Assembly (NCBI GenBank): GCA_033675265.1
Contig: JAUJYZ010000512.1
Span: forward strand, 62,001 to 126,000
Source of the DNA: Actinostola sp. cb2023
Lineage: Eukaryota > Cnidaria > Anthozoa > Actiniaria > Actinostolidae
Reading direction: 5' to 3'
Length of the DNA: 64,000 bases
A program made the position numbers and the translations under genes. This document shows positions 23,460-34,433 of the stretch, one piece after another. How positions within the stretch are numbered: the stretch's first letter is position 1; every line of letters begins with the position of its first letter. Under the pieces are notes generated by a model. It had not been told where the DNA came from, ran no database searches, and saw only the letters and a program-made list of their open reading frames with translations.

Positions 23460-23965
23460 CTTCTTTAAAGTCGCTGTTACACGTAGCGTTTTTTCGTGCA
23501 ACTTGTCTCGCGAAAGGTTGCAAGAGCGTTTTTTACGTGTAACATCCCCTCGCGCGACTAGTGTTTTTAGTTTTTTTGTTGCACGAAAAGTAGAACTAGC
23601 TTCATCTACTTTCTGCAACAATTTTTTCAAAAATTTACGTGTAACATGGGTCCATGCAACTTGTCTCGCGCCACAACTAGAGCGAACGAGTCGATCACTG
23701 AGAAAGGGAGAACTTACAACATAATAAAAACAGACCAAAACACAATTATCTTCGGTAAACATAGCAGACGAGGACGACAGATTACGATATTTTCCCAGAA
23801 AAGAGTGGAAATGACGGTTTCACGATTACGCGTGCAACTTGAAATTTGTTTGTGCGCGAGACAAGTTGCAACGGATTTGTACGTGTGACATGGTCTCCTG
23901 CAACCTGCAACAATTTTTTTCGCGATCGCGAGACGAGTTGCACGAAAAAACGTTACGAATGGCAA
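23460..23965. mobile_element. Foldback element rich in GTGCAACTTGTCTCGCG
   Basis: The motif GTGCAACTTGTCTCGCG and its variants occur several times in both orientations, with outer ends CGTTTTTTCGTGCAAC and GTTGCACGAAAAAACG mirrored. The open frames on both strands are products of this symmetry. It resembles, but is not identical to, the GTTGC-rich elements at 43199 and 48290. Confidence 0.6.
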
Positions 23966-23999
23966 AATGTAGCGGTATGTTTGACCATTACATGAAACG

Positions 24000-24930
24000 C
24001 TGCAAACTCTCTGGTTAGTAAGAGAGTGAAATGAGCAGAAAATATTGAAAAATGAGCTCAAATGGTTAAAAACAAACACACTAAAATTATGAAAAGTCAT
24101 GAGGGCCCTTTAGGTTGACAAATTGTTGTAATTTGGAGTTGTGTTTAAGTAAAACATGAAATAAATGACAGCCTGTTGTTGATTTTATTAATGGATTGGG
24201 ATACAAGGACAAGGATTATATTATTTATACTCTTATTTTTTTATCACTTGTAATTCTTGATCTCTCTTCCTTTTAGTTGATTGATTTATTGATTTACTTA
24301 TTATCAAAATTATTATTATTATTATATTCATTCATTTGTTTATTTATTTATTACAGTAACTTTGCTTATTTGTTTCAGTTTTCAGTTGTTTACACTATCA
24401 CAAATTCTACATAAACTAAACAATACTATTATAGTTAACAAATTTTCTTCTGGGCATCGATACTCTGACAGTCCGGTTCATTACCACTTTTGGTAATATG
24501 CATGACGTCACAAGATGGCGGCCGAAGCGCTGTCTCGGTTCCTATTTTCTTTAGTCCCTATTCCCGGTAAAAAGGTCCTACCCATGAATCTTTGCGCGTC
24601 TAGATGTTATTGTATAACCAAAGACGTCATATTGTTGAAGCCTTGCTTGAGACACTGCGAATTTTGCGAATTATCGAAGTTTTAGATCGTCTTTGTGGAT
24701 TTTCTCTTGTTTATTTCTGCCAGGTTTACTGACAAAAACGTATTTTAAAGTATCTTTGCCCACTTTGTTTACAATTTCGCCCACATAGAGGTAAATTAGA
24801 GTAGTTTAGTCTTCATTTTCAGTTGGTTTTGTACGGGGGCCTGCCAAAAAGTCGAGGGGCCCAGCGATTCGAAATCATGACTCTTTGCCTCATCGAGGTT
24901 TGCTAAGGATGGAGGAGCATCCGGCAGGTA
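24000..24930. other. No recognised gene
   Basis: AT-rich to 24430. Then a GC-richer stretch contains CAAGATGGCGGCCG near 24512, a motif common near animal transcription starts (YY1-like core), but no coding exon can be identified after it. Confidence 0.3.
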
Positions 24931-24937
24931 CAAAACG

Positions 24938-25086
24938 CAGACTGGAATCTGCAGACGGGAATCTGCAGACGGGAATCTGCAGACGGGAATCTGCAGACTG
25001 GAATCTGCAGACTAGAATCTGCAGACTAGAATCTGCAGACTAGAATCTGCAGACTAGAATCTGCAGACTAGAATCTGCAGACTAGT
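24938..25086. repeat. 15-bp tandem repeat, about ten copies
   Basis: The unit is GGAATCTGCAGACNG, changing from CTGGAAT/CGGGAAT to CTAGAAT towards the right. It is precise and non-coding. Confidence 0.85.
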
Positions 25087-25475
25087 AATGAAATTCAAGG
25101 AAAAGACTTGAAAGTTGAATGACAATAAATACATTCAACTAAGCTTGTTATAGCTCGGCGAAACTGTGTCATAATTGTATAAATTAACTTTCAAACATCT
25201 AGTATTGAGATAACAGTCTCCTGAGATTGAATGTTTACCTGAGCAAGAGCTAGACCACATCCTAGCAAAGTTTTTCATGAGCGTACGCAAATCCACCGGC
25301 GAAGAGTACGAACCAGACACAATTTCAAGTTTCCAGCGAAGTATTCAAAGGTATCTTACCGAGAAAAAGTCTTCGGCAAACATCAGTTTTGAAAGATGAA
25401 GCTTTCCAAAGAAGAGACCACGCTACATCATCGAAAGCGACGAAGACGAGGATTGATCGTTCCATGACAATGGTT

Positions 25476-26122
25476 CAGGGGCGTAGCGTGCTTTTCCCCC
25501 AATGTACGCACAGAGCAATCGAGCGCCGAAGGCGTGAGTTTCTAGGGGGGTGAGGGGCATGCCCCCCCTGGAAATTTAGAAATCTAGAGTCTTGGAAATA
25601 CCATTTTCTTCGTTTTCCAGCGGACTTTCTCGCTACATAATTATACATAGTAAAATGCATCTATCACTCAGTTTTTTTGGGATTTATGTAAAGGATTTAT
25701 ATAAAGCTTATATACTGTTACCGTGGTCTATTAGCGATATAACAACCCGATAGGCGAAGCCGGCTTTTTTGGTATTTATTTTGTTTGAGAGACTGTTCAC
25801 TGGGGCTGCTACATGTTTTCTCCGGGATTTTCACTGGTCGAGTGACGACTACGTCACTGCAGATAACTTTGACAAGCGGCGAACGCAAGAGCTGATAGGG
25901 GGTGCATGCGGGGGCATGCTCCCCGAAAATATTTGAAATATAGGGTCTCTGAAATAGCATTTCCTGCCTTCTGAGAGTAGTTTCCAGGATTAAGTTTACA
26001 CTGAGTCAGCTGTTAAGATTAGGTCTTAGATTTCATTAAAATATATATATTTTTATGCTCTTATACTGAATATTTATATTTTAAGGATTTTAAATTGTAC
26101 GCACATGCACGCTACGCCCCTG
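25476..26122. mobile_element. Inverted-repeat element with CAGGGGCGTAGCG termini
   Basis: The left end CAGGGGCGTAGCGTGC is mirrored by GCACGCTACGCCCCTG. The 5-mer TGGTT lies directly outside both ends (25471-25475 and 26123-26127). A second internal motif, GGGGCATGC.CCCC, occurs near 25553 and 25910. The CAGGGGCG terminus is typical of hAT-like ends, but the apparent 5-bp duplication is shorter than the 8 bp usual for hAT, so the class is open. It has no transposase. Confidence 0.65.
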
Positions 26123-26386
26123 TGGTTTCATAAACATTTTTTTGAACTTTGAAGTGAAAAGAGATAAATACTCAAAAATCCTTTTTGAAGTTATATTCAA
26201 CTTTCATAAAAATATACTTTCAAGTGTGTTAAACTTTGTCATGCACTTGTAGCTGATCCTTTTGTGTCTTCACTAGCTGAATTAAATAAAAGTGCAAACT
26301 TGTCAAGTCTACGTCATTACTTGTCACGCGCGTCTCGAGGAAAACCTTTTGGATGTTAACCGGAAACGGATATGATGGTCGCAAAA

Positions 26387-26537
26387 AAATGAGAAAAACG
26401 CCATATAATAAACAGCTTATTAACCTCGTCCGCTCGGTCTGTACGGAAAAATATCAGACCTCGGTCTTTTTTGTACTGTCAAGACCTCGGTCTGATATTT
26501 TTCCGTACAGACCTCGCTCTCGGTTAATAAGCAGTTA
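26387..26537. mobile_element. Foldback MITE with GACCTCGGTC core, copy 1
   Basis: The segment from CATATAATAAACAG is followed by GCTCGGTCTGTAC and mirrored GTACAGACC arms around a centre of AAGACCTCGGTC. The same family occurs at 58700-58848 with the same CCATATAATAAA start. Together they define a palindromic element of about 150 bp. Confidence 0.65.
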
Positions 26538-26654
26538 ATATTTTGCAAACATTTCTCTGTTGACTTTGCAGTCTTGAATCTTGATCAGCTTGCATCCAAA
26601 ACGACAAAACTCAAAAGAGACGTACGAGAGTCTCGATTTCCTCAATCATTTGTA

Positions 26655-26809
26655 CATTTGTCTTTTAACTATGAAAATCTGCGATAAAATGTTCTTAAAA
26701 TACATTATAAAATATATAATATAGACGACGTTTCGACGTTAACTGAACGCCATTATCAAGTAAAGTAAAGTGAAAATGAAAGATAGATATATAACAATAA
26801 GAACAATAA
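26655..26809 (-). mobile_element. Solo copy of a Penelope-like 3' end
   Basis: About 150 bp from TTAACTATGAAAATCTGCG to ACAATAAGAACAATAAC are nearly identical to 63054-63199, directly downstream of the GIY-YIG Penelope ORF at 63225-64000. No coding part is present. Penelope-like elements often leave 5'-truncated copies or solo pseudo-LTRs. The segment contains GTCGAAACGTCGTC and TTGATAATGG on the - strand, which resemble parts of a hammerhead ribozyme core. Confidence 0.7.
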
Positions 26810-26819
26810 CATTTGTCTG

Positions 26820-27110
26820 GCTAACTTATTTTCGCCGTTGTACTCTTTTCAAATAAGATCGATGAAAGAAGAGGCTTCAACTGCTCTGTGTAGGTCAAAT
26901 TTTGTATGTTTTCGTCGGAACGTTTACGCCTCAGATTCTCTCGAAAAGCCGAGCTGAGAGTCGCTTGTGACAGTTGTATATTCCCTTTTCTTGAACCATG
27001 CAGAAGCTACTCGCTTTACCGATTCATCAGGCTTACTTTGAGGTGGACTACTCTGTTCTTTTATACTTGTATAATCGCTCTCTTCGCTCAAATTTGAACT
27101 CGAAAGGTTT
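26820..27110 (-). other. Possible coding remnant next to the Penelope 3' end
   Basis: On the - strand short open stretches read SEESDYTSIKEQSS and, in another frame, NIQNLTYTEQLKPLLSSILF. These look protein-like but broken. They may be an older retroelement or gene exon that the Penelope fragment inserted beside. No family is recognised. Confidence 0.25.
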
Positions 27111-27421
27111 GAATGAAAAGCTCGCTTCTCTGTCTTGTCTGCCTGTCTTGTGCGATTGAATTAGTGAGTTGTGATTGGCTAAATTATCCCTGCTCTGATT
27201 GGTCGAGGTGTTTCTTCGCGCGAATTAGTGATCTAAAAATAGATTTATCATCTAATACGCTGTGACACATACCCTATATGGGAGATGGACGCTCCTTAAT
27301 GGGCTCCTGCCCACTTAAAATATTAAGGAACCTAAGTGTGACTTACGGCATAAATTTCTATTTCATAGTTTTAAACTGCATGGAGATATGTCGGAAAATG
27401 TGATTCTCCATGAATCTGAAA

Positions 27422-27745
27422 GACCAAGTCGTCACAGATAATGACCCACAATTTCAAGCAAAGGAAATCAGTCGTCGAATTTGCTACTGAATTCGAGCAC
27501 ACGCCGTCAAGTCTATACCGTGCAACAGCTCAGAGCAAACGGGAAGTAGGCCGAATCAGCAGTGAAGACGGCCAATAGGCTCATACGAAAGACCACAGTT
27601 GCTGGAACAGATACGTTTTTGGCTATTCTTGACGCATGGAGTCCAGCTCTGCTCAACGCTTGATGAGCAGGCGCACTCAGAAGATGCTAGGACTCCCAGC
27701 CACAAAGGAGATGCTATTTAAAACCACGCACAAGCAGTGATCTCT
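27422..27745 (+). pseudogene. Ty3/Gypsy integrase fragment, frameshifted
   Basis: Residues DQVVTDNDPQFQAKE match the catalytic VxDNGPQF block of Gypsy integrases, with G replaced. After a frame change EFATEFEHTPSS follows, then after further changes RLIRKTTVAGTDTFLAILD-like sequence and QRLMSRRTQKML. The order matches the C-terminal half of a K02A2.6-type integrase. No LTR is seen. It is independent of the Gypsy copy at 42332-46201, which is on the other strand. Confidence 0.65.
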
Positions 27746-27749
27746 GTAT

Positions 27750-28143
27750 ACATACGTAATTCTAGGAATGAGTAGAGAGCGATCGAAGTACAACCAAGCT
27801 TTTATTTAATTTATTTTTTATTTTCAAGATTCGCAGGTGTTGTACTGATAGAACACGATACATTACACCAGCTTTATTCAAGATGGCGACTTACATTTCC
27901 ACGTGGACTCATGATACTAATGGTTCCATAGTATAGGAGCCATTCTTATTCCAAGAAAACATTCACTTTTCAGCCCTGCTTGAAATTTGTTGATTATTCC
28001 GCAGTCCGCACTCCACAGATCCTGATATTTCTCGGGAAGAAAACTGAGCCAGTATTTTTACAAGCCAGCAGTTAACAGCGTGACGTTCATGTTCGGTCAT
28101 CATGGCGGATGGTGTTTTGTATTATTTTGGCTCTTAATTAGAA
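27750..28143 (+). promoter_or_regulatory. Presumed promoter and 5' UTR region of the INO80E-like gene
   Basis: The region contains CAAGATGGCG (27879) and TCATCATGGCGGATGG (28097), short GC-richer motifs of the sort found at animal transcription starts, just before the first coding exon. No TATA box is evident. The ATG at 28104 opens a short frame that ends before 28144. The assignment is inferred from position only. Confidence 0.3.
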
Positions 28144-31100
28144 ATGGACAAACAAACCATTAGATTAACTACATCAATTGCTGCTCCTGCCTTGGACTCG
28201 TTTTCTTTGTCTACAGAAAATCCCGAAGAGATCTCAGCGCCGTGTTTGCTTACATATCTCGACGATCAAATGGGTGATTTATCGCAGGACACACAGTAAG
28301 TTAAGCTTAGTTTTCGTATGTTTTGCTGCTATAGAGTCCTTCTAAAATAGTGTTTTTAACACGGCACTGACTAGAAAAAGTACTTAGACATGGGTTTTAG
28401 ATGATTTATACATGTTTATTATATATTATTATATAGTCAAGTCAATCCGCGTGCTCTGATTGGCTGAAGACTGTGCTGTATCAGAGAACGGAGCACGGTT
28501 TGATGACGCTATTTTTCGGCTGTTTGGTTTGATCCAAAATTCTGCAGAAAACAAACCAACGTATGCTCGATGGCGTAACTGGCGTCAGTGCACTCTCGCT
28601 AAAATGTTATTCAAAAACACAACAGAATCCTCAACTTTCTTGCCCTTTTTCTCATCATTCTATATAATAAAGCAAATCCTTTTTCCGTGCTCCGTTCAGT
28701 AATACAGCACTCAGGAAGTGCCGAGAGCACTCTGGAGAGCACTTGCCATGGCTCGTGCTCTCCCTACACTTCTTTCGTGCTCTCGTCAATTCCTTTGTGC
28801 TGTATTACTGAACAGAGCACGGAAAAAGCTGTTCTATTTGTTAATTATAAAATAACTATGATATAACGCGCTCTCTGATTGGCCAAAGGATGCGTATTCC
28901 GCGTGCTTTATGAGAGCACACAGCACGCGCGCGCAGATATTCAAACTTTTCTGTAACGAACAAAATTGAAAACTTACCTTAACCCTTTCGCCACCAGGCA
29001 TTTTCTAGTAAAAGTGCCCTAAACACCACAGGCAGCCCAACCATTGTTTCTGAGGCTACTAATAATAAATAAAAATAGATTTGTATGCGCGTCTTTTTTG
29101 GATGGGTTTCCTGTGGTAGAGCGCGCGCGCAATACGTATTATTTTGGGTTCCCTGTGCATAGAAATGTATGATGTTGGGATCCCTGTGCGCATCCCGCAG
29201 CATATGTGTATATTGAAACAAGGTATGAAACTTGGTCACGTGACAAATACGTTTTTGCTCCTAATTTTGTCAATGTGATGTGAAAATTCAATTTTTCTTC
29301 AAATAACTAAATTTTACCGTATTCTCGAAACACTTTGTAAGTGTCAGTCGTCTAACTTCAACGTACGCTGAGAGAAAAACTTTTGAAATTTTGAGCGTCG
29401 TGGCCCGATGTGTGGCGCAGTTCAGTGGTGCACTTTTCCGTGAAGGAGTCGGATTTTGCCTTCGAGAGGACATCAGCCAGCGCTCGTCAAATCTGAACTG
29501 TGCTCTTTTCAGCAAGCTATTTATATTTATATTTTCACTAAACATAAGTCAAAACATGTACAATATACTTTATTTGTTTTCTGTTTTGACTTTTATAAAG
29601 TATTTGTATTGTGTTTTGATTTTTATCGATTAAAATGCTTTAAAATTAAGGCAATGTGTTTTATAAATGCTGAATGGTCTCAATATTTAGTACTGCACAA
29701 CACATTTTTGCTATCAGTGCTTATAAACAAAATGTCAAACAACGTATTTATTTCAACAATCAGTTAAAATAAGTTTACTAGCTTTTTACACACTGTTTCT
29801 CCGTTCTTTCTGTGTAATTTATTCACTTTATTGATCAGTAATACTAATGAATAATACGAAACTAAATAAATATTATGCATGTCACCACAATCATAAGTTG
29901 AATGAATAACAAACATCGGAGTTCGTACAATTTGTAAGCTCTCGGAAGCGATACTTGTATGTTCTTAGGAAAACCGTATTTAAAATTACTCTGTGTTTCT
30001 CTCAGTTGGTAGCTAGTATTTGCTAAATGAGTTGTACTATTTCAATGACAATAACGAAGAATTTAATATTTTAGTTCACGGCAGCTTCACGAGTCCATCT
30101 CCATTCATGTCTCCTTCGATGTCAGTGAATTGAGTTCGTCTATATTTTTGCTTCAGATGGTTTATGCTGTGTTGGCGTTCCCTTGTGTGGCCTTGTGTTT
30201 TCAGTAAGAACAACTGTAAGAAAGTACAAAATTACGTTAAACACTTTCTGATGAGATAGGCAAAATGTTTAAATAGAGATGAAGTACCATCAGTCAGTTG
30301 AGAGAGGTTCCTTGTTGAAGTGATTTCGATCACTGACAAAACTACACAAAGTCAAATAGCTCAGTCATAATTTATGAAAACTGATTTGCTGAGGATTATT
30401 AAGCAGCCCTTTTGCCCTAGTATAGGCAAGTGCTTTTATTAGAGAACAGTTAGAGCAAATACTAAGTAAAAACCTTGACAAAAATACTTTTAATAGTCAA
30501 GTTGCTTTTCAACAAAACTTTCTTGTGTCGAGCACAACATGCAATTTTCCATCATTCAAAATGAAAAAGGACTACTTTAAAACCGTCCAATTTCTTCTAA
30601 AGTTACTTATAGTTATCATGGACTCCTCAACTTACCATGAATAAGGAATAGAATTCAAACATTTACACCGAAAAAATCATGTTTTGTTTCATTAACTTCT
30701 CCGCCATTTTTCAAAACTTCAGCTACTTCACCCTGGGTACCCCCCACGGGCCTGTAGCGTACGACGACTTCGGCTCTTCGGCTCACGGAAAAGTGCACCA
30801 CTGAACTGCGCCGCACATCAGGCCATGATACGCCATCAGTTTCACACCTTGTGTAAATATACACATTACTGCGGGCGCGTCCCGCAGGACGCACACAGGG
30901 AGCCCAACATAATATATTCTTATGCACAGGGAACCCAACATATACGTATTGCGCGCGCGCTCTACCACAGGAAACCCATAAAAAGACGAAAATATCATTT
31001 TATTTAATTAGTAGCCTCAAAAGCAATGGTTGGGCTGCCTATGTAAACCCCAGCTGTTTTCAGTATTTTCACAAATATAAACGTTTACATTATTATCTCT

Positions 31101-34100
31101 TTTTTAGCAAAGAAGGAATCATTTTCATAGAAAACAACCAAACATATTTTTAATCTTCAATAAATGCTCTTTCATTTCCATCGAAATAAAGCGAGTCTAT
31201 ATATTGTTTTACCAGAATCGGGAAGATTTATATTATAGTTGGTCCTGGCTGAAGAAGAAAGTCAGCAGATCGCTTCCTTGTGTCCATGCAATATTTTCAA
31301 GAAGTTCAACTTGAAAACAACCAAACTCATCGTCTTCATCGTCACTTTCAAACAGCTCAGCTAAAACATTGTTATTAGCTCAGAAAGGTATTCAGAACGT
31401 ACAGAATCTGCACAATAACTTGAAGTATATTCTTCACTTTCGCTAGAGGACATTTAAAAATGGCGAGCATATTACACGATTAAAAACGTTGAATTCAAAA
31501 ATATGTTGAAATTGTATTGACAGTGCTTTTTGCTTCGAAGACAAGTTCAATGTCTCCTAGACCAATTGGGCAATGGTGACCCCCCCAGGGAAAAATGCCT
31601 CATTTACTAATACATTTCAATATGCAAGCCATTTTGGCCTTTTACCGGCCAGTGGTTTTAGAGCACTTTTTCATATGGCTTTTTTTCCTTTGCAGTGGTG
31701 GTAAGGGTTAAATTCATAATTGTATTTTATAAAAGAAATAGAAAACTTGCCCGCTGTGCTATGTGCAGTTTATAAATGTAGCACTTGGGGACTGATCAGA
31801 ACACTCGAGAAGTGTTGAGAAGCACTCCGCTACGCGTGTGCTTCTCTTAACACTTCTCTCGTGTTCTGATCAGTCCCTGCATGCTATAAATCTGCACATA
31901 GCACGTGCGCTCGTTTTCTATTTCTTCAATAACTACACTAGTTTATGATTCTGTGACACCACAGGCAACCCAAGCAATATTCTTAATTTGTTGACGTTTG
32001 AGTGTTTGTACATGTATGTGCTTCTAGAGCGATTTTCAAATTTTGCTGAGACAGACATCAATACACACTATAGACATATGTACATGTATAATTTGTTCCG
32101 TTGTCAATCGCATGAAAATTTATAGTGGAAAAAAGTGGATATATATCAGGTTAAAATTTTATCTTGATTTTTAATATAATTTGGCAAAGTTTCAGCACAA
32201 TCCGAGGATTATTTAATGAGATTTTCAAATTTTGCTGAGACAGCCCACACTACATAATGTACATGTATAATCCGATGTAGTCAATCGCAAAAACCAAATA
32301 ACCAAAAAAAGTGTGATATCAATTTTTATCGATTTTTAATGGTTTGCTGTTTTCGCATAAATAACATGTTAAATATAATCTGATTGACCCTAGATACATT
32401 AATGTACAATGCTATTAAATAATATAACAGATGCATAAACCAAACTAAACCAATATGTATTGGCAACTGCAACTTCTTCTATTCTAAAATCAAATATTTC
32501 GGCTAACAACTGTAGCCATCTCATCTACTGCGAGAATAAAGTGAATCAGAAAGTCATAGGTAGGTAAACTATAAATATATAGATGAACTATTTGATAGAA
32601 TTGAATATAATTAATACAGTAGTAGAAAGAGAGCTGAAGTTAGGAGTTTGCTGATGTAGAGTATTTTTGGAGTAAATTATAATTTAGATTGCTTTTAACT
32701 TGATCTCTGTTAAGCTTTTTAAAAGACTCATCAATAGAATTCCAAACTTTAACACCAGAAAATTTGATATTAAATTTACCATATTAAATTGGTCCTAATT
32801 TTTGGAAGACAGTATGAGGCTTTGGATGCTAATCTAGTATTATAAGAATGTTTGCTACTAACGGAGTGAAATAAATAGTTGAATGGTGTAGGTAAATTTC
32901 CAGAGTAGTAATCATACATAAATACTGCAGTATGGTAATAAACAAGATCAGATAATTTCAGGATTTTAAGTTTGATAAAAATAGGATTTGTGTGTTCATT
33001 ATAATTCGTAAATGTCATAAGACGTAAAGCCTTCTACATTTCTTTGCAGTTTTTTGCAGTTTCTGAATGTCTGCAGTTTATTTGTACTCATTTTCAAAGT
33101 GGCAAATATTGGTATGAACGATCGAGTGAAGTGAAGACCTGTTAAGAATCAGTGTTGGGCAATGGTATAAACATTTAGACATCTGATTTAAGTCTAACAA
33201 CCACAACAGTAAAATCTCAACACAAACTTTATGCTCCGATGTGCCTTCAGGGGCACATACATTGTAACCCAGCAATATCATCTCTGCATCAGGAATCAGT
33301 ACATTTTTCAAATCATTTATTGATTCTCCTTTGATAATTTGATCAATCGTATCTGACGCCCAATGTTTTCAAGACTGGTATGTTTTGAGCATAGTGCTGA
33401 AAACCACATTTAAGAGAACATTGTTTTCCTCTTGATACCGAGTGTATGCCAGTAAAACGTTCATGACCTTGATGAATACTTCTAGCACAGCTGAGTACAA
33501 CATTATAAACTATACTTTGTATGTTCAGGAGAATTAAATATGTACATGTAGCTACTTGTGGCCAGCTACAAGCTCGACACTGAAATACAGTTTTGATCGA
33601 TTGATTGAGTAGCTTGGAGAAAAATGTTGTGCAAATCACAAAAATCATAGGAGTAGGTCCCATTGCTGATAGAATCCAAACATCTGCTGCTTGGTTATCC
33701 AAACATCTCCGCATCCAAGATCAATCTTTTTTCTGCCTGCTGACCACAGGAACCCCTTCACAAAAAAAAAACACTGTTGAGGAACAACAGCTAGATGTTC
33801 CATTAGTGTGAATGAATGAATGAATGAATGAATGAATGAACTTTATTTAAAGAAGGTTAATATAAAAACATTTATAAAATGCACCAGTTTAGCATAGCTA
33901 ATCTTCCACTGGGCCTTCTAGGTTAAATAAATAATAATAATCGTAATAATAATATGTAATTAACTAAATAAATGGAATAAAAAGCTATAATGTTTTAGTA
34001 TTATAAGAATGTGGAGAATTCTTGTAAAAACATTGCTAGCATAAATTTGTTCTTATTTGAATTAGGTCAGGTCTCAGTCAGAGCAAGAATGTTGATACAC

Positions 34101-34402
34101 TTCGAAAGTACAAGTTTGCATATTGCAGCATATTTCTTGTTGATTGTAGTATATGCATGGCGTGCATTTGGAGGAATGCTTTAGAGTTTTGATATTGATA
34201 AGGTTATTTGTATTTCTTTTTCTTAATCACAACCGCATTGAACAAATGTCTTGCCACATTGTAATCTGATTGATAGCAAAACTCTCAAATACATGTCATT
34301 GTTATTATTACTTGGGCTTCCTGTGGAACGCCCAAGTCTAAGATTACAGACGGTTATTCTTGTATACGCCAAATGTGCAAGTGGTCACCATAGCGCATGC
34401 GC

Positions 34403-34433
<31 letters not shown>

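Larger units (their letters stand above)
28983..31707 (-). mobile_element. piggyBac-type element in intron 1, interrupted by a nested element
   Basis: TTAA flanks both ends (28979-28982 and 31708-31711). The left terminus starts CCCTTTCGCCACCA and the right, read inwards on the - strand, CCCTTACCACCACTG. TTAA targets and CCCT-like ends are piggyBac hallmarks. A transposase N-terminal remnant lies near the right end on the - strand (31233-31453). Most of the transposase is missing, and a 2-kb element of another family (29025-31043) occupies the middle. Confidence 0.8.

Noticed and set aside
23433..24100. Overlapping ORFs up to 128 codons on both strands
   Set aside because: Mirror products of the foldback element at 23460-23965.
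28097..28143. ATG at 28104 (MADGVLYYFGS) as the start of the INO80E-like gene
   Set aside because: The frame meets a stop before the first exon's reading frame; the ATG at 28144 gives an open exon with a correct-phase donor.
33343..33714. 123-codon - strand ORF as a gene
   Set aside because: No start, splice or domain support; it overlaps frames on the other strand and lies in an intron near retroelement debris.
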